Shown piece after piece: positions 35,000 through 48,370 of a DNA stretch of 64,000 bases. Positions within the stretch are counted from its first letter, which is position 1. The number at the start of each line of letters is the position of its first letter. This DNA comes from Martelella endophytica (GTDB lineage: Bacteria > Pseudomonadota > Alphaproteobacteria > Rhizobiales > Rhizobiaceae), in contig NZ_CP010803.1 in assembly GCF_000960975.1 (NCBI RefSeq), forward strand, positions 4,247,818 to 4,311,817. The letters run 5' to 3'. A program made the position numbers and the translations under genes. The notes beneath the pieces are model-generated. The model saw only the letters and a list, made by a program, of their open reading frames with translations, had not been told where the DNA came from and searched no databases.

Positions 35000-35572
35000 T
35001 TATTCGTCGACGACAGCGCCGGCAGCTTCGCGGCGGGCCTGAAGCGTGGCGTATTTGAGGCCGCGCTGAGCAGCAACATCCTTCGGATGAACCTGGCTCT
35101 TCAGGGCGTCAAACGTCGCACGGACCATGTTGTAGGGGTTGGACGAACCGGTCGACTTGGCAACCACGTCGGCAACGCCCAGCGTTTCGAAAACGGCACG
35201 CATCGGACCACCGGCAATGATACCGGTACCGGCCTTGGCGGTGCGCAGCAATACCTTGCCGGCGCCGTGACGGCCCTTGACGTCGTGATGCAGCGTACGG
35301 CCATCGCGCAGCGGCACGAAGATCATCTCGCGCTTGGCGGCTTCCGTCGCCTTGCGGATGGCTTCCGGCACTTCGCGTGCCTTGCCGTGGCCGAAGCCTA
35401 CGCGACCCTTGCCATCGCCGACGACGACGAGGGCTGCAAAACCCATGCGACGGCCGCCCTTGACGGTCTTGGCAACGCGATTGATGGCAACGAGCTTGTC
35501 AACGAATTCGCTGTCGCGCTCATCCCTGTTGTTGTGGCGATCGTCGCGCGATCCCCGCCTGTCCTGTGCCAT
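35000..35572 (-). CDS. rpsE: 30S ribosomal protein S5
   Basis: A 190-residue S5. The double-stranded-RNA-binding domain has [19 protein letters not shown], and [21 protein letters not shown] is further on. The start is MAQDRRGSR, preceded by a purine-rich site; upstream in-frame residues are leader. The N-terminal tail is charged, as in other rhizobia. Confidence 0.98.
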   Translation of the reverse strand: MAQDRRGSRDDRHNNRDERDSEFVDKLVAINRVAKTVKGGRRMGFAALVVVGDGKGRVGFGHGKAREVPEAIRKATEAAKREMIFVPLRDGRTLHHDVKGRHGAGKVLLRTAKAGTGIIAGGPMRAVFETLGVADVVAKSTGSSNPYNMVRATFDALKSQVHPKDVAAQRGLKYATLQARREAAGAVVDE

Positions 35573-35762
35573 TGTCCTGTTCCTTTTTCTTTTCCGGGTG
35601 CAATCGGCATATGCATTGGCCACCGCTTCGAAAGCACTGTGGCCGGTGAATGACCGAGGGCGACTTGAACCATCGAGGGGTCAGTATCGCCCTGGCCGAA
35701 CGCTGAAGGCGCCCGAGGCAAGCCAGGGGCGCCGGAGAGGAGCCGGCCGGAGCCGGCATCCA
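35573..35762. other. 190-base gap between rplR and rpsE
   Basis: A longer than usual spacer inside the spc operon. On the minus strand it carries a GCCGG-CTCC-GGCCGGC type hairpin (near 35740-35758) and an interrupted GGCGCCC/GGGCGCC repeat (near 35708-35734). It probably folds in the mRNA; no gene is present. Confidence 0.4.
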
Positions 35763-36125
35763 TCAGAACGTCAGACCGCCTTCGCGGGCGCCATCGGCCA
35801 GCGCCTTGACGCGGCCGTGGAAGATGAACGAGCCGCGGTCGAAGACAACTTCCGAAACGCCGGCCTTGACGGCACGCTCGGCGACGAGCTTGCCGACGGC
35901 TTCGGCAGCCGCACGGTCAGCACCGGTCTTCAGATCGCCACGCAGCGAAGCGTCGAGCGTCGAAGCGGCGGCCAGCGTGCGGCCGGCAACGTCGTCGATA
36001 ACCTGGGCATAGATGTTCTTCGAAGAACGGTGAACCGAAAGACGCGGACGACCGTTCGCGACCTTCTTGAGCTGACGGCGCACGCGGCTGGCGCGGCGCG
36101 TAATCGCTTCTTTCCTGCTTGCCAT
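35763..36125 (-). CDS. rplR: 50S ribosomal protein L18
   Basis: A 120-residue L18, the 5S rRNA-binding protein. Conserved [18 protein letters not shown] near residue 29 and the C-terminal [24 protein letters not shown] identify it. Twelve bases separate it from rplF. Confidence 0.98.
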   Translation of the reverse strand: MASRKEAITRRASRVRRQLKKVANGRPRLSVHRSSKNIYAQVIDDVAGRTLAAASTLDASLRGDLKTGADRAAAEAVGKLVAERAVKAGVSEVVFDRGSFIFHGRVKALADGAREGGLTF

Positions 36126-36137
36126 ATCCGGTGTTCC

Positions 36138-36671
36138 TTACTTCTTCTTGCCTTCTTTGCGGACAATCCGCTCTTCCGCGTACTTGACGCCCTTGCCCTT
36201 GTAGGGCTCGGGACCGCGGTATTCGCGAATGTTCGCGGCCACCTGGCCAACCTGCTGCTTGTCGATGCCGGTGACGGTGATTTCCGTCGGCTTCGGGCAA
36301 GCGATCGTGATGCCTTCCGGCGGCTGGTAGACAACTTCGTGGGAGAAACCGAGCGAGAGCTGCAGGTTCTTGCCCTGCATCGCCGCACGGTAGCCAACGC
36401 CGTTGATCTCGAGCTTGCGCTCGTAGCCAGTGGTGACACCCTTCATCAGGTTTTCGACCATGGTGCGCGACATGCCCCACTTGGAGCGCGCGTCCTTGGT
36501 CTCATTGATCGGAGCAACAACGATGGCGTCGTTCTCCAGCTTGACGCTGACTTCGTCATTGGCGACGAAGACCAGCTCGCCCTTGGGGCCCTTGGCAGTG
36601 ATTTTCTGGCCGTCTACCGACGCCGTCACACCCTTCGGAACCTGAACGGGCTTTTTACCGATACGAGACAT
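36138..36671 (-). CDS. rplF: 50S ribosomal protein L6
   Basis: A 177-residue L6, starting [15 protein letters not shown]. The C-terminal domain has the diagnostic [16 protein letters not shown] and [14 protein letters not shown]. Confidence 0.98.
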   Translation of the reverse strand: MSRIGKKPVQVPKGVTASVDGQKITAKGPKGELVFVANDEVSVKLENDAIVVAPINETKDARSKWGMSRTMVENLMKGVTTGYERKLEINGVGYRAAMQGKNLQLSLGFSHEVVYQPPEGITIACPKPTEITVTGIDKQQVGQVAANIREYRGPEPYKGKGVKYAEERIVRKEGKKK

Positions 36672-36713
36672 TTTTTCTACCTGTCTGTTTCGCTAGGAGG
36701 ATCTGCTCGGGCC

Positions 36714-37112
36714 TTAGAAGACCGAGCAGAGAACCTCGCCACCAACATTCTGTTCGCGAGCCTGGTGATCAGCCATCACGCCCTTGGGGGTCGAGAGAAT
36801 GGTGATACCGAGACCGTTTGCGACCTGCGGGATGGACTTGACCGAGACATAAACCCGGCGGCCCGGCTTCGATACGCGGGCGATCTCACGGATCACCGAC
36901 GAACCTTCGTAGTACTTCAGCTCGATTTCGATCTCGGACTTGCCGTTTTCGAATTCGGTCTGGGTGTAACCGCGGATGTAGCCTTCAGCCTGCAGAACGT
37001 CCAGAACGCGTGCACGCAGCTTGGAAGCCGGCGTGGAGACGGAGGACTTGCGGCGGGAGGCGCCATTGCGGATGCGGGTGAGCATATCGCCCAGGGGATC
37101 AGACATTGCCAT
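36714..37112 (-). CDS. rpsH: 30S ribosomal protein S8
   Basis: A 132-residue S8 with [15 protein letters not shown] at the N-terminus and the conserved [27 protein letters not shown] C-terminus. Either MAM or the inner M could start; the longer form fits rhizobial homologues. Confidence 0.98.
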   Translation of the reverse strand: MAMSDPLGDMLTRIRNGASRRKSSVSTPASKLRARVLDVLQAEGYIRGYTQTEFENGKSEIEIELKYYEGSSVIREIARVSKPGRRVYVSVKSIPQVANGLGITILSTPKGVMADHQAREQNVGGEVLCSVF

Positions 37113-37123
37113 GGAACGCCTCC

Positions 37124-37429
37124 TTACCAGCTCGACTTGACGACGCCCGGCACCTTGCCGGTGTTGCCAAGGTCACGAAGTGCGATACGGGACATGCCCA
37201 GCTTGCGGTAGTACGCACGCGGACGACCGGATACTTCGCAACGGTTGCGGATACGGGTCTTGGAGCCGTCACGCGGCATTTCGGCAAGCTTCAGGGAAGC
37301 CCGGAAACGCTCTTCGATCGGCAGTTCCTGATTCTTGATGATCGCCTTCAGTGCGGCACGCTTTTCAGCATCCCGGGCAACCGTCGCGCGGCGGCGCTTG
37401 TTCTTTTCGACTGCGCTTACTTTCGCCAT
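37124..37429 (-). CDS. rpsN: 30S ribosomal protein S14
   Basis: A 101-residue S14 of the zinc-free (C-minus) long type. [18 protein letters not shown] near residue 60 has only one cysteine, and the C-terminus ends PGVVKSSW. Confidence 0.98.
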   Translation of the reverse strand: MAKVSAVEKNKRRRATVARDAEKRAALKAIIKNQELPIEERFRASLKLAEMPRDGSKTRIRNRCEVSGRPRAYYRKLGMSRIALRDLGNTGKVPGVVKSSW

Positions 37430-37461
37430 GTCGTTTTCCTTTTCTACGCTCGTCGTTACGG

Positions 37462-38019
37462 TTACTGGCGGAACGGGAAGTTGAACGCCTTCAAGAGCGC
37501 CCGTGCTTCGTCGTCCGTCTTAGCCGTCGTGCAAACGATGATATCCATGCCCCACATCTGATCGACCTTGTCGTATTCGATCTCAGGGAACACGATGTGC
37601 TCCTTGATGCCCATGGCGAAGTTGCCACGGCCGTCAAAGCTCTTCGGATTGAGGCCCCGGAAGTCGCGAACGCGCGGAAGCGCGATGTTGACGAGGCGGT
37701 CAACGAATTCATACATGCGGTCGCCGCGCAGCGTCACCTTGGCGCCGATCGGCATGCCTTCGCGGACCTTGAAGCCGGCGATGGAGTTGCGCGCATGCGT
37801 AACCTGAGCCTTCTGGCCGGAGATCGCCGAAAGATCGGCGGCAGCGGTTGCGGGCTTCTTGGAGTCATTGACAGCTTCACCGACGCCCATGTTGATGACG
37901 ATCTTGTCCAGACGCGGCATCATCATTTCGTTGGCGTAGGAGAACTGCTCCTGCATCTGGGCGCGGATCTGGTCGTTGAAGACCTTCTTCAGCCGCGGCA
38001 TGTACTTTGCATCAGCCAT
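37462..38019 (-). CDS. rplE: 50S ribosomal protein L5
   Basis: A 185-residue L5 that binds 5S r[20 protein letters not shown] and the C-terminal [25 protein letters not shown] are diagnostic. Its start overlaps the rplX stop by eight bases. Confidence 0.98.
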   Translation of the reverse strand: MADAKYMPRLKKVFNDQIRAQMQEQFSYANEMMMPRLDKIVINMGVGEAVNDSKKPATAAADLSAISGQKAQVTHARNSIAGFKVREGMPIGAKVTLRGDRMYEFVDRLVNIALPRVRDFRGLNPKSFDGRGNFAMGIKEHIVFPEIEYDKVDQMWGMDIIVCTTAKTDDEARALLKAFNFPFRQ

Positions 38020-38323
38020 CGATCACTTCTCCCGAACGCTTGGCAAAACGGACCTTCTTGTCGCCCTCAACCTTGAAACCGACACGGGTCGGCTTGCCGT
38101 CCTTGGGGTCGGCGATGGCGAGGTTCGACAGATGAACCGGCGCTTCCTTGGAGATGATCCCGGCTTCGGTCGTCTGCGACTGGCGCTGATGACGACGAAC
38201 GACATTGATGCCGGAAACGACGGCGCGGTCTTCCTTCGGGAAAACCGAAACAACTTCACCGGTGCGGCCCTTGTCCTTGCCGGCGATCACGACGACCTTG
38301 TCGCCCTTCTTGATCTTCTGCAT
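38012..38323 (-). CDS. rplX: 50S ribosomal protein L24
   Basis: A 103-residue L24 with the KOW motif [18 protein letters not shown] at residues 5-22 and [18 protein letters not shown] middle section. Overlaps rplE by eight bases. Confidence 0.98.
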   Translation of the reverse strand: MQKIKKGDKVVVIAGKDKGRTGEVVSVFPKEDRAVVSGINVVRRHQRQSQTTEAGIISKEAPVHLSNLAIADPKDGKPTRVGFKVEGDKKVRFAKRSGEVIDG

Positions 38324-38337
38324 TGTTCGCGCTCCCC

Positions 38338-38706
38338 TTACAGAACTTCAGGAGCCAGGGAGATGATCTTCATGTGGCTCTTGGCGCGCAGTTCGCGCGG
38401 CACTGGCCCGAAGATACGCGTACCGATCGGCTCTTTGTTGTTGTTGATCAGAACGGCAGCATTGCTGTCGAAACGAATGACGGAACCGTCGGCACGACGG
38501 ATGTCCTTTGCCGTGCGGACGACAACGGCCTTCATCACATCGCCCTTCTTGACGCGCCCGCGCGGAACAGCCTCCTTGACCGAAACGACAATGATGTCGC
38601 CGATCGAGGCATATTTGCGCTTGGAGCCGCCCAGAACCTTGATGCACATGACACGACGTGCGCCGGAATTATCCGCCACGTCGAGGTTTGTTTGCATCTG
38701 AATCAT
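38338..38706 (-). CDS. rplN: 50S ribosomal protein L14
   Basis: A 122-residue L14. [18 protein letters not shown] and [24 protein letters not shown] are diagnostic. It is the first gene of the spc segment and follows a 363-base non-coding gap. Confidence 0.98.
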   Translation of the reverse strand: MIQMQTNLDVADNSGARRVMCIKVLGGSKRKYASIGDIIVVSVKEAVPRGRVKKGDVMKAVVVRTAKDIRRADGSVIRFDSNAAVLINNNKEPIGTRIFGPVPRELRAKSHMKIISLAPEVL

Positions 38707-39069
38707 ATCAGGTCGCCTTCTTGTTGTTACCGGCCCGGTTGGGCGTGAGCCACCCCCTAGACCAGCTTGATCGACACGTATCGAAGCGTCCGCCCTGCCC
38801 TTTTCGAGCCTGGCGTCCGCTCAAATTATCCTTCCGGCCGTGACCCCGACCCGCTCAATGCGGATATCGTCTCTGCCGGAGCGTCTTTTTCAGCAGCGTC
38901 TTTCAGGTCGCCGGGCCGGTATCAGACCGTCCGCACCCCGAAACCGGGGAGGCGCCCTTACGGAAAAGGCCGCCCGTTGCCGGACGCCCTTTGCACTTCA
39001 ATGCCGTGCTTCATACAGATATTTCGCCAAAGCGCAAGGGCCGTGGCGAAATCACTGTGTTCTTTCCGG
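38707..39069. other. 363-base non-coding gap at the S10/spc operon boundary
   Basis: No gene is convincing here; an 18-codon reading frame inside has no ribosome-binding site. The gap contains a CCCCG/CGGGG hairpin (38936-38949) and an ATTTCGCC/GGCGAAAT inverted repeat (about 39020-39052) that encloses the -35 box of a predicted promoter. In E. coli the spc promoter lies at exactly this boundary. Confidence 0.6.
39010..39037 (-). promoter_or_regulatory. Predicted promoter of the spc segment
   Basis: On the minus strand TTGCGC, 16-base spacer, TATGAA. It lies about 310 bases before rplN, just after rpsQ. The -35 box is inside an 8-bp inverted repeat. Confidence 0.35.
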
Positions 39070-39306
39070 TTAAGCCTGGGCGGAAACCACCGTCCAGCGC
39101 TTGTCCTTGGAGATCGGTGCGCATTCTTCGATGAATACGGTGTCACCAATCTTGTACTGGTTCTCGGCGTCGTGCGCCTTGTACTTCTTCGAGCGGCGTA
39201 CCGTCTTCTGCAACAGCGGGTGGGCGAAACGACGCTCAACCCGGACTACGACCGTTTTATCGTTCTTGTCGCTGACGACAACGCCCTGCAGGATGCGTTT
39301 AGGCAT
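39070..39306 (-). CDS. rpsQ: 30S ribosomal protein S17
   Basis: A 78-residue S17, [21 protein letters not shown] at the start and the conserved [18 protein letters not shown] near the end. Last gene of the S10 segment. Confidence 0.98.
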   Translation of the reverse strand: MPKRILQGVVVSDKNDKTVVVRVERRFAHPLLQKTVRRSKKYKAHDAENQYKIGDTVFIEECAPISKDKRWTVVSAQA

Positions 39307-39327
39307 TTTCTTGTCGGTCCTTTAATC

Positions 39328-39528
39328 TCAAGCCTTGGCGGCTGCCGCCTTCTGGGCGGCAATGGTTTTCACACGCGCGATGTCGCGACGCACTTCCTTG
39401 ATGCGTCCCGTCTGCTCCAGCTGGCCGGTCGCCTTCTGGAAGCGCAGGTTGAACTGCTCCTTCTTCAGCTTGGCGAGCTCGTCCTTGAGCTGGTCTTCGG
39501 TCATGGCGTGTACGTCAGAAGTCTTCAT
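39328..39528 (-). CDS. rpmC: 50S ribosomal protein L29
   Basis: A 66-residue L29 with the two-helix pattern and [16 protein letters not shown]. The start is MKTSDVHAM, eight bases after AAGGAG; an in-frame GTG three codons upstream is not favoured. Confidence 0.97.
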   Translation of the reverse strand: MKTSDVHAMTEDQLKDELAKLKKEQFNLRFQKATGQLEQTGRIKEVRRDIARVKTIAAQKAAAAKA

Positions 39529-39540
39529 CGGTACCACTCC

Positions 39541-39954
39541 TTACTCTGCGATACGCTGGACAAAGCGCGTCTTGACCGAAAGCTTGGCTGCGCCGAGGCG
39601 CAGGGCTTCGCGGGCAAGCTCTTCGCTCACGCCATCGATTTCGAACATGATACGGCCGGGCTTGACCTTGGCTGCCCAATAATCGACGCCGCCCTTACCT
39701 TTACCCATACGCACTTCGGTCGGCTTGGAGGTGACCGGAACGTCAGGGAAAATACGGATCCACACGCGACCGGCACGCTTCATGTGACGCGTGATCGCGC
39801 GGCGGGCCGCCTCGATCTCGCGTGCGTTGACGCGGTTGGGTTCCTGCGCCTTAAGCCCATATTCTCCGAAAGCCAGATCGCTGCCGCCCTTGGCAACGCC
39901 ATGGATGCGGCCCTTGAACTGCTTGCGGAACTTTGTACGCTTTGGCTGCAACAT
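39541..39954 (-). CDS. rplP: 50S ribosomal protein L16
   Basis: A 137-residue L16, starting [16 protein letters not shown]. Conserved [26 protein letters not shown] near residue 60 identifies it. Confidence 0.98.
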   Translation of the reverse strand: MLQPKRTKFRKQFKGRIHGVAKGGSDLAFGEYGLKAQEPNRVNAREIEAARRAITRHMKRAGRVWIRIFPDVPVTSKPTEVRMGKGKGGVDYWAAKVKPGRIMFEIDGVSEELAREALRLGAAKLSVKTRFVQRIAE

Positions 39955-39990
39955 TTTTTTCTATCTCCGAACTTCGCGGAAAGCGCCCGA

Positions 39991-40704
39991 TCAGGCGTTT
40001 TCGCGGCGGCGATTGTTGCCGCTGTTACCCTTGTTGTCGCCTTCGGTCGCGCGACGCTCGGAGGCCATCGGATCATGCTCAAGGATTTCGCCCTTGAAGA
40101 CCCAGACCTTGATGCCGCAGATGCCGTATGCGGTTTCAGCTTCCGCCGTGCCGTAGTCGATGTCGGCGCGCAGCGTATGAAGCGGAACGCGGCCTTCGCG
40201 ATACCATTCGGTACGCGCGATTTCAGCACCGCCGAGGCGGCCCGAGCTAACGATACGGATGCCTTCGGCGCCGAGACGCATGGCCGACTGAACCGAACGC
40301 TTCATCGCACGGCGGAACGCCACGCGGCGCTCGAGCTGCTGCGCGATCGACTGTGCGATCAGCGTTGCGTCGGTTTCCGGCTTGCGCACTTCAACGATGT
40401 TGAGGTGCATTTCCGAATCCGTCATCGTGCCGAGCTGGCGGCGCAGCTTTTCGATGTCCGCGCCCTTCTTGCCGATGATGAGACCCGGACGAGCCGAGTG
40501 GATGGTGACGCGGCACTTCTTGTGCGGACGCTCGATGACGACCTTGGAAACACCCGCCTGCTTCAGTTCCTTCTGGATGTAGCTGCGGACCTTCAGGTCT
40601 TCGTGGAGCAGCTTACCGTATTCGTGGTTGTCAGCGAACCAGCGGCTGTCCCAGGTACGGTTGACGCCGAGACGGAAACCGATCGGATTGATTTTCTGAC
40701 CCAT
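39991..40704 (-). CDS. rpsC: 30S ribosomal protein S3
   Basis: A 237-residue S3 with the KH domain ([15 protein letters not shown] near 54) and the C-terminal [31 protein letters not shown]. The tail is charged and rich in Arg and Asn. Its start overlaps the rplV stop by one base. Confidence 0.98.
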   Translation of the reverse strand: MGQKINPIGFRLGVNRTWDSRWFADNHEYGKLLHEDLKVRSYIQKELKQAGVSKVVIERPHKKCRVTIHSARPGLIIGKKGADIEKLRRQLGTMTDSEMHLNIVEVRKPETDATLIAQSIAQQLERRVAFRRAMKRSVQSAMRLGAEGIRIVSSGRLGGAEIARTEWYREGRVPLHTLRADIDYGTAEAETAYGICGIKVWVFKGEILEHDPMASERRATEGDNKGNSGNNRRRENA

Positions 40705-41087
40705 TATGCGGCCTCCTCTTCGACTTCGCGAACGACGATCGTCAGGTGCGAGAACGGCTTCTCGATACGCGATGCGCGGCCACGACCACGAACCATGAAG
40801 CGCTTGGCGACAATCGACTTGCCGACATAAGCTTCCGCGACGACGAGCTGGTCGACGTCGAGGTCGTGATTGTTTTCAGCGTTCGCGATCGCGGACTCGA
40901 GCGTCTTCTTGACGGTGTCCGAAATCCGCTTGTTCGAGAATTCGAGTTCGGCCAGAGCCTTGTCAACCTTCTTGCCACGGATCATGGCTGCGACGAGGTT
41001 GAGCTTCTGGGGGCTTACGCGGATCGTGCGCGTAACGGCCTGCGCCTCGTTTTCCTTGAGCCGGCGTGCGGCTTTTGCCTTGCCCAT
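40704..41087 (-). CDS. rplV: 50S ribosomal protein L22
   Basis: A 127-residue L22. [20 protein letters not shown] and the beta-hairpin residues [18 protein letters not shown] (macrolide exit-tunnel loop) look wild-type. Two bases separate it from rpsS. Confidence 0.98.
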   Translation of the reverse strand: MGKAKAARRLKENEAQAVTRTIRVSPQKLNLVAAMIRGKKVDKALAELEFSNKRISDTVKKTLESAIANAENNHDLDVDQLVVAEAYVGKSIVAKRFMVRGRGRASRIEKPFSHLTIVVREVEEEAA

Positions 41088-41089
41088 TG

Positions 41090-41368
41090 TTACTTCCTCT
41101 TCGCCTTCTTGTCGGCGCCGTGACCGTAATAGGTCCGCGTCGGTGCAAACTCACCGAACTTGTGGCCGACCATCTCTTCCGAAACGGATACCGGAATATG
41201 CTTCGATCCGTTGTAGACGCCGAAGGTCAGACCGACGAACTGCGGCATGATCGTGGAGCGGCGGCTCCAGATCTTGATCACTTCGTGGCGACCGCCTTCA
41301 CGCACCTTCTCAGCCTTCTTGAGAAGATAGCCGTCAACAAACGGTCCCTTCCATACTGAACGAGCCAT
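41090..41368 (-). CDS. rpsS: 30S ribosomal protein S19
   Basis: A 92-residue S19 with [16 protein letters not shown] and [22 protein letters not shown]. Confidence 0.98.
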   Translation of the reverse strand: MARSVWKGPFVDGYLLKKAEKVREGGRHEVIKIWSRRSTIMPQFVGLTFGVYNGSKHIPVSVSEEMVGHKFGEFAPTRTYYGHGADKKAKRK

Positions 41369-41383
41369 CTAGGACTACCTCTC

Positions 41384-42220
41384 TTACTTCTTCTTCTGGT
41401 GGCGCGAGCGCATGATGAACTTGTCGGTCGACTTGTTCTTGCGCGTACGCTTGCCCTTGGTGGGCTTGCCCCAGGGCGAGACCGGGTGACGACCACCCGA
41501 GGTGCGACCTTCACCACCACCGTGCGGGTGGTCGATCGGGTTCATGACGACGCCGCGGTTATGCGGACGCTTACCCCGCCAACGCGAACGACCGGCCTTG
41601 CCGTCATTCGTGTTGGAATGGTCGGAGTTCGATACAGCGCCGATCGTTGCAAGGCAAGTGCCCGAAACCAGGCGCTGCTCGCCTGAGTTCAAACGCAGGA
41701 TCGCCATGCCCTGGTCGCGGCCGACGAGCTGAACGTAGGTGCCAGCCGAACGGGCGATCTGGCCGCCCTTGCCCGGCTTCATCTCGACGTTGTGCACGAT
41801 CGAACCAACCGGCATGTACTGCAGCGGCATGGTGTTGCCAGGCTTGACGTCGATTGCCTTGTCCGAGGCCAGAACCTTGTCGCCGACAGCAAGACGCTGC
41901 GGCGCCAGGATGTAAGCCAGCTCACCGTCATCATAGTTGATGAGGGCGATGAAGGCGGAACGGTTCGGGTCGTATTCCAGACGCTCGACGGTGCCTTCGA
42001 CGCCGAACTTGCGGCGCTTGAAGTCGACGAGACGGTAGCTGCGCTTGTGGCCGCCACCCTGGAAACGGGCCGTGATGCGACCGTAGTTGTTACGGCCGCC
42101 CTTGGACGAAAGGCCTTCGGTCAGTGCCTTGACCGGCTTGCCCTTGTAAAGCTCCGACCGGTCGACGATGACCAGCTGCCTCTGGCTCGGCGTTGTCGGA
42201 TTGAAAGTTTTCAATGCCAT
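41384..42220 (-). CDS. rplB: 50S ribosomal protein L2
   Basis: A 278-residue L2, the peptidyl-transferase-centre protein. The essential histidine region ([14 protein letters not shown] near 227-240) and [12 protein letters not shown] are present. Length and motifs are normal. Confidence 0.99.
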   Translation of the reverse strand: MALKTFNPTTPSQRQLVIVDRSELYKGKPVKALTEGLSSKGGRNNYGRITARFQGGGHKRSYRLVDFKRRKFGVEGTVERLEYDPNRSAFIALINYDDGELAYILAPQRLAVGDKVLASDKAIDVKPGNTMPLQYMPVGSIVHNVEMKPGKGGQIARSAGTYVQLVGRDQGMAILRLNSGEQRLVSGTCLATIGAVSNSDHSNTNDGKAGRSRWRGKRPHNRGVVMNPIDHPHGGGEGRTSGGRHPVSPWGKPTKGKRTRKNKSTDKFIMRSRHQKKK

Positions 42221-42260
42221 CTTATCATTCCCTATTGGGTTTTTACCCTAACGGGCCTGT

Positions 42261-42554
42261 TCAAACGCCGGTCGTCACGTCTACCGACTGACCTTCGGCC
42301 AGCGTGACGATCGCCTTCTTGACGTCCTTCTGCTTGCCGGAGAAATTCCGGAAGCGCTTGATCTTGCCCTTGCGGACGAGCGTGTTGACCGACTTGACCT
42401 TGACGCCGAAGAGCTCTTCGACGGCGGCCTTGATTTCGGGCTTGCTCGCATTCTTCGCAACGTTGAACACGACCTGGTTGTTATCGGAAACCAGCGTGGC
42501 CTTTTCGGTGATGACCGGCGAAACGATCACGTCGTAATGGCGGATATCGCTCAT
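42261..42554 (-). CDS. rplW: 50S ribosomal protein L23
   Basis: A 97-residue L23, part of the tunnel-exit docking site for SRP and trigger factor. Conserved SPVITEKAT near residue 12 and [11 protein letters not shown]. Start overlaps the rplD stop by four bases. Confidence 0.98.
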   Translation of the reverse strand: MSDIRHYDVIVSPVITEKATLVSDNNQVVFNVAKNASKPEIKAAVEELFGVKVKSVNTLVRKGKIKRFRNFSGKQKDVKKAIVTLAEGQSVDVTTGV

Positions 42555-43171
42555 TTGAATCGCTCCTCCAGAGCTTCGACCGCAGCCTTGGAAAGAACGA
42601 GCTTTCCGCGGCGCAGAATGTCGTAAACGTTGATGCCCTGAACCGGCAGAACATCGATGTTCGGAATGTTGCGAGCAGCAAGCTTGAAGTTGCCGTCAAC
42701 TTCCGAGCCGCCGATGATCAGCGCATTGTCGAGGCCGAGACCGGCGAACTTCGCCAGAAGACCCTTGGTCTTGGCTTCCGAGGCGACCAGATCGTCGATG
42801 ATGATCAGGTTCTCGGACTTCGCCTTGGTCGAAAGCGCATGCTTCAGAGCCAGAGCACGGAGCTTCTTCGGAAGATCGTGCGCGTGGTCACGGACAACCG
42901 GACCATGGGCGCGACCACCGCCGCGGAACTGCGGAGCGCGTGCAGAATGGTGGCGGGCGTTACCCGTGCCCTTCTGCTTGTACATCTTCGAACCGGTGCG
43001 GGCGATTTCCGAACGGCCCTTGACCTTGTGCGAACCCTGACGCTTGAGAGCGAGCTGGTAGCGCACCATACGGGCGAGGATGTCTTCGCGCGGTTCCAGG
43101 CCGAAGATCTCTTCCTTCAGGCTGAGCGTGCCGGCGTCCTTGCCCTCAAGTGTTTTAACAGTGAGATCCAT
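42551..43171 (-). CDS. rplD: 50S ribosomal protein L4
   Basis: A 206-residue L4. The long loop has [24 protein letters not shown] at about 64-87, as expected for the exit tunnel. In E. coli L4 represses the S10 operon; no S10-type leader hairpin was recognised here. Overlaps rplC by one base. Confidence 0.98.
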   Translation of the reverse strand: MDLTVKTLEGKDAGTLSLKEEIFGLEPREDILARMVRYQLALKRQGSHKVKGRSEIARTGSKMYKQKGTGNARHHSARAPQFRGGGRAHGPVVRDHAHDLPKKLRALALKHALSTKAKSENLIIIDDLVASEAKTKGLLAKFAGLGLDNALIIGGSEVDGNFKLAARNIPNIDVLPVQGINVYDILRRGKLVLSKAAVEALEERFK

Positions 43172-43866
43172 TATTCGGCTCCATTGGTTTCAGCTGCACG
43201 CAGGCCAGCCGGCCGCGGCGCATTTTCAGGAACACCGGACTTCACGGCATCGCGGACGGTGATCCACGCACCCTTCGAACCGGGAACGGCGCCCTTCACG
43301 AGGATCAGGCCGCGCTCTTCATCGGTGCGGACAACCTCGAGGTTCTGCGTGGTCACGCGGGTCTGACCCATGTGACCAGCCATCTTCTTGCCCTTCCAGA
43401 CCTTGCCCGGATCCTGGTTGTTACCGGTCGAACCGTGCGAGCGGTGCGAAACCGAAACACCGTGGGTGGCGCGCAGGCCACCGAAGTTGTGGCGCTTGAT
43501 CGCACCGGCAAAACCCTTACCGATGGTGGTACCGGTCACGTCGACGAGCTGACCCGAAACGAAGTGGCTGGCCGTCAGTTCGGCGCCGACATCGAGAAGG
43601 AAGTCTTCCGATACACGGAACTCGACAACCTTGGCCTTGGGCTCGACGGAGGCCAGGGCGAAATTACCGCGCTCGGCCTTGGTCGTGTTCTTGACCTTCT
43701 TGGCGCCGGCGCCGAGCTGAACGGCGGTGTAGCCGTTCTTTTCCTTGGTGCGCGTGCCGACGACCTGGCAGCCGTCCATTCGCAAAACTGTTACAGGGAT
43801 ATGCTCTCCTGCGTCATTGAAGACGCGGGTCATTCCCACCTTCTGTGCTATCACACCTGAACGCAT
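43171..43866 (-). CDS. rplC: 50S ribosomal protein L3
   Basis: A 231-residue L3 with [16 protein letters not shown] at the start and the [19 protein letters not shown] loop, in which the glutamine is the PrmB methylation site. The alphaproteobacterial C-terminal extension is present. Confidence 0.98.
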   Translation of the reverse strand: MRSGVIAQKVGMTRVFNDAGEHIPVTVLRMDGCQVVGTRTKEKNGYTAVQLGAGAKKVKNTTKAERGNFALASVEPKAKVVEFRVSEDFLLDVGAELTASHFVSGQLVDVTGTTIGKGFAGAIKRHNFGGLRATHGVSVSHRSHGSTGNNQDPGKVWKGKKMAGHMGQTRVTTQNLEVVRTDEERGLILVKGAVPGSKGAWITVRDAVKSGVPENAPRPAGLRAAETNGAE

Positions 43867-43992
43867 CGGTTCATTCCTTTAAGAGTTCCGGCCGAGGCAA
43901 TAAGCCCCCGCGTGTCTCCGTTTGGGACATCATCCACGCCGTTTCCGACGTGAAGCGATTGGTCCCGTTTCGTTATTCCCTCGCCCTGAAAA

Positions 43993-44301
43993 TCAGAGCT
44001 TGATTTCGACGTCTACGCCAGCGGCCAGATCGAGCTTCATCAGCGCATCGACCGTCTGGGGGGTCGGATCGACGATGTCGAGCAGGCGCTTGTGGGTGCG
44101 CATTTCAAACTGCTCGCGGCTCTTCTTGTCGATATGCGGACCGCGGTTGACGGTGAACTTCTCGATCCGGGTCGGCAGCGGAACCGGACCGCGCACATTG
44201 GCGCCGGTACGCTTGGCCGTGGAAACGATCTCACGCGTCGAGGCATCAAGGATCCGGTGATCAAACGCCTTCAGGCGGATGCGGATATTCTGGCCGTTCA
44301 T
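43993..44301 (-). CDS. rpsJ: 30S ribosomal protein S10 (NusE)
   Basis: A 102-residue S10, also the NusE antitermination factor. [15 protein letters not shown] and the [29 protein letters not shown] region are diagnostic. It is the first gene of the S10 segment, 153 bases after tuf, with no separate promoter recognised. Confidence 0.98.
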   Translation of the reverse strand: MNGQNIRIRLKAFDHRILDASTREIVSTAKRTGANVRGPVPLPTRIEKFTVNRGPHIDKKSREQFEMRTHKRLLDIVDPTPQTVDALMKLDLAAGVDVEIKL

Positions 44302-44400
44302 GCGACTCGTCCTTGTCTTCTTATTCTCTCCGCCGTCTCGTCATCGATCGGGCGCGTTGTTAACTTCAGTTCCGGGCTTGCCGGCTTTCCAAATATCTGC

Positions 44401-44421
44401 AGGGGCGGGTAACCCGCCCCT
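44401..44421. other. Perfect palindrome between tuf and rpsJ
   Basis: Arms AGGGGCGGG and CCCGCCCCT with only three bases between. It lies 34 bases after the tuf stop. Without a T-run it is not a clear terminator; partial termination or RNA processing could adjust tuf versus S10-segment expression. Confidence 0.45.
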
Positions 44422-44454
44422 ACGAAATCGGCCTCAAGCCCGAAGGCCCGTCGA

Positions 44455-45630
<1,176 letters not shown>

Positions 45631-45698
45631 TTTAAGGCTCCTATTCTTTCAGAACCCGCGACGGGGTTATTGCTATTCGACGTAACGGGTAACCCCGG

Positions 45699-47798
45699 TC
45701 ACTTCTGACCGGAGTACTTTGCCTGAATTTCCTGTGCGACGTTCGACGGTACCGGCGCATTGTGGTCGAAGACCATCGAATACTGGGCACGGCCCTGCGA
45801 CATCGAGCGCAGGTTGTCGACGTACTTGAACATGTTGGCGAGCGGGACCTGCGCCTCAATCACGACGGCATTGCCGCGCGATTCCTGGCCCTGGATCTGG
45901 CCACGGCGGGAGTTCAGGTCGCCGATGACGTCGCCAACATAATCTTCCGGGGTCACAACCTCGACATCCATGATCGGCTCGAGCAGCTGGGCACCGGCCT
46001 TGCGGGCCGCTTCGCGGAAGCATGCACGGGCAGCGATTTCGAAGGCGAGAACCGACGAGTCAACGTCATGGTAAGCACCATCGAGAAGCGTCGCCTTGAT
46101 GCCGAGCATCGGGAAGCCCGCGAGCGGACCGGACGACAGAACGCTTTCGATACCCTTCTGGACACCGGGGATGTATTCCTTCGGAACGGAACCGCCGACG
46201 ATCTTGGATTCGAAAACGAATTCCTCGCCATCCGGGTTCGGTTCGAACAGGATCTTGACGCGCGCGAACTGACCCGAACCACCCGACTGCTTCTTGTGGG
46301 TGTAGTCTTCTTCGTGCGCGGCCGTGATGGTTTCGCGGTAGGCAACCTGCGGCGCACCGACGTTGGCCTCGACCTTGAACTCGCGCTTCATGCGGTCGAC
46401 GAGAATGTCGAGATGAAGCTCGCCCATGCCAGCGATGATGGTCTGGCCGGATTCTTCGTCGGTCTTGACGCGGAAGGACGGATCCTCGGCAGCCAGACGG
46501 TTGAGCGCGAGACCCATCTTTTCCTGATCGCCCTTGGTCTTCGGTTCGATCGCGATCTGGATAACCGGCTCGGGGAATTCCATGCGCTCCAGGATAACCT
46601 GCTTCAGCGGGTCGCAGAGCGTGTCACCGGTCGTGGTTTCCTTCAGGCCGGCCAGGGCAACAATGTCACCAGCATAGGCAACGTCGATGTCCGAACGGGA
46701 GTTCGAGTGCATCTGCAGCATACGGCCGACGCGCTCGCGCTTTTCCTTGACCGTGTTCATGACCGACGAACCCTTCTCGATCGTGCCGGAATAAACGCGG
46801 CAGAACGTCAGGGAGCCCACGAAGGGGTCGTTCATGATCTTGAAGGCCAGCATGGAAAGCGGCTCTTCGTCGTCAGCGTGACGCTCGATTTCGCCTTCGG
46901 TCTTGACGTCGATACCCTTGATCGCAGGGATATCGATCGGCGACGGCAGGAAGTCGACAACAGCGTCGAGAAGCGGCTGAACGCCCTTGTTCTTGAAGGC
47001 CGAACCACACAGCATCGGGAAGAACTGCACGTCGATCGTGCCGCGACGGATGAGCTGACGGATCTTGTCGTTGTCGGGCATTTCGCCTTCAAGGTAGGCT
47101 TCCATAGCCGCCTCGTCGACCTCGACGATCGTTTCGATCATCAGTTCGCGGTATTCTTCAGCCTTTTCCTTCATGTCAGCCGGAATGTCGGTGACATCCC
47201 ACTGCGCACCAAGATGCTCGCCGTCCCAGACGAGAGCCTTCATCTCGATCAGGTCGATCACGCCGGCAAAGTCGTTTTCAGCGCCGATCGGCAGCTGAAT
47301 GACAACCGGGATCGCGCCGAGACGGGACTTGACCATGGACACCGAGCGATAGAAGTCGGCGCCGATCTTGTCCATCTTGTTGCAGAAGATCATCCGCGGA
47401 ACGTTGTACTTGTCGGCCTGGCGCCAGACGGTTTCCGTCTGCGGCTCGACACCGGCATTGGCGTCGAGAAGCGCGACAGCACCGTCGAGAACGCGCAGCG
47501 AACGCTCGACTTCGATGGTGAAGTCAACGTGTCCGGGAGTGTCGATGATGTTGAAGCGACGCTTCTTGCCGTCGCGGCCCTGCCAGAAGGTGGTGGTGGC
47601 AGCGGACGTGATCGTGATGCCACGCTCCTGCTCCTGCTCCATCCAGTCCATCGTGGCCGCGCCGTCGTGAACTTCACCGATCTTGTGGGACTTGCCGGTG
47701 TAGAAGAGGATGCGCTCGGTCGTCGTGGTCTTGCCAGCGTCGATGTGCGCCATGATACCGAAATTACGGTAGTCTTCGATTTTATATTCGCGAGCCAT
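45699..47798 (-). CDS. fusA: Translation elongation factor G
   Basis: A 699-residue EF-G. G1 AHIDAGKTT near residue 17, ERGITI near 59, DTPGHVDF near 88 and NKMDK near 142. Domain IV carries [11 protein letters not shown] and the conserved KEYIPGV. All domains I-V appear intact. Confidence 0.99.
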   Translation of the reverse strand: MAREYKIEDYRNFGIMAHIDAGKTTTTERILFYTGKSHKIGEVHDGAATMDWMEQEQERGITITSAATTTFWQGRDGKKRRFNIIDTPGHVDFTIEVERSLRVLDGAVALLDANAGVEPQTETVWRQADKYNVPRMIFCNKMDKIGADFYRSVSMVKSRLGAIPVVIQLPIGAENDFAGVIDLIEMKALVWDGEHLGAQWDVTDIPADMKEKAEEYRELMIETIVEVDEAAMEAYLEGEMPDNDKIRQLIRRGTIDVQFFPMLCGSAFKNKGVQPLLDAVVDFLPSPIDIPAIKGIDVKTEGEIERHADDEEPLSMLAFKIMNDPFVGSLTFCRVYSGTIEKGSSVMNTVKEKRERVGRMLQMHSNSRSDIDVAYAGDIVALAGLKETTTGDTLCDPLKQVILERMEFPEPVIQIAIEPKTKGDQEKMGLALNRLAAEDPSFRVKTDEESGQTIIAGMGELHLDILVDRMKREFKVEANVGAPQVAYRETITAAHEEDYTHKKQSGGSGQFARVKILFEPNPDGEEFVFESKIVGGSVPKEYIPGVQKGIESVLSSGPLAGFPMLGIKATLLDGAYHDVDSSVLAFEIAARACFREAARKAGAQLLEPIMDVEVVTPEDYVGDVIGDLNSRRGQIQGQESRGNAVVIEAQVPLANMFKYVDNLRSMSQGRAQYSMVFDHNAPVPSNVAQEIQAKYSGQK

Positions 47799-47825
47799 GA
47801 TGTTAGGCCTTCCCTCGGATCTTGA

Positions 47826-48323
<498 letters not shown>

Positions 48324-48370
48324 TTAAAACGCGGAGAACCTCGCGCAGCGCCAGAGAAATGAAAACCGAA

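Noticed and set aside
38958..39015. An 18-codon frame in the rpsQ-rplN gap
   Set aside because: No ribosome-binding site; its start overlaps the predicted -10 box.
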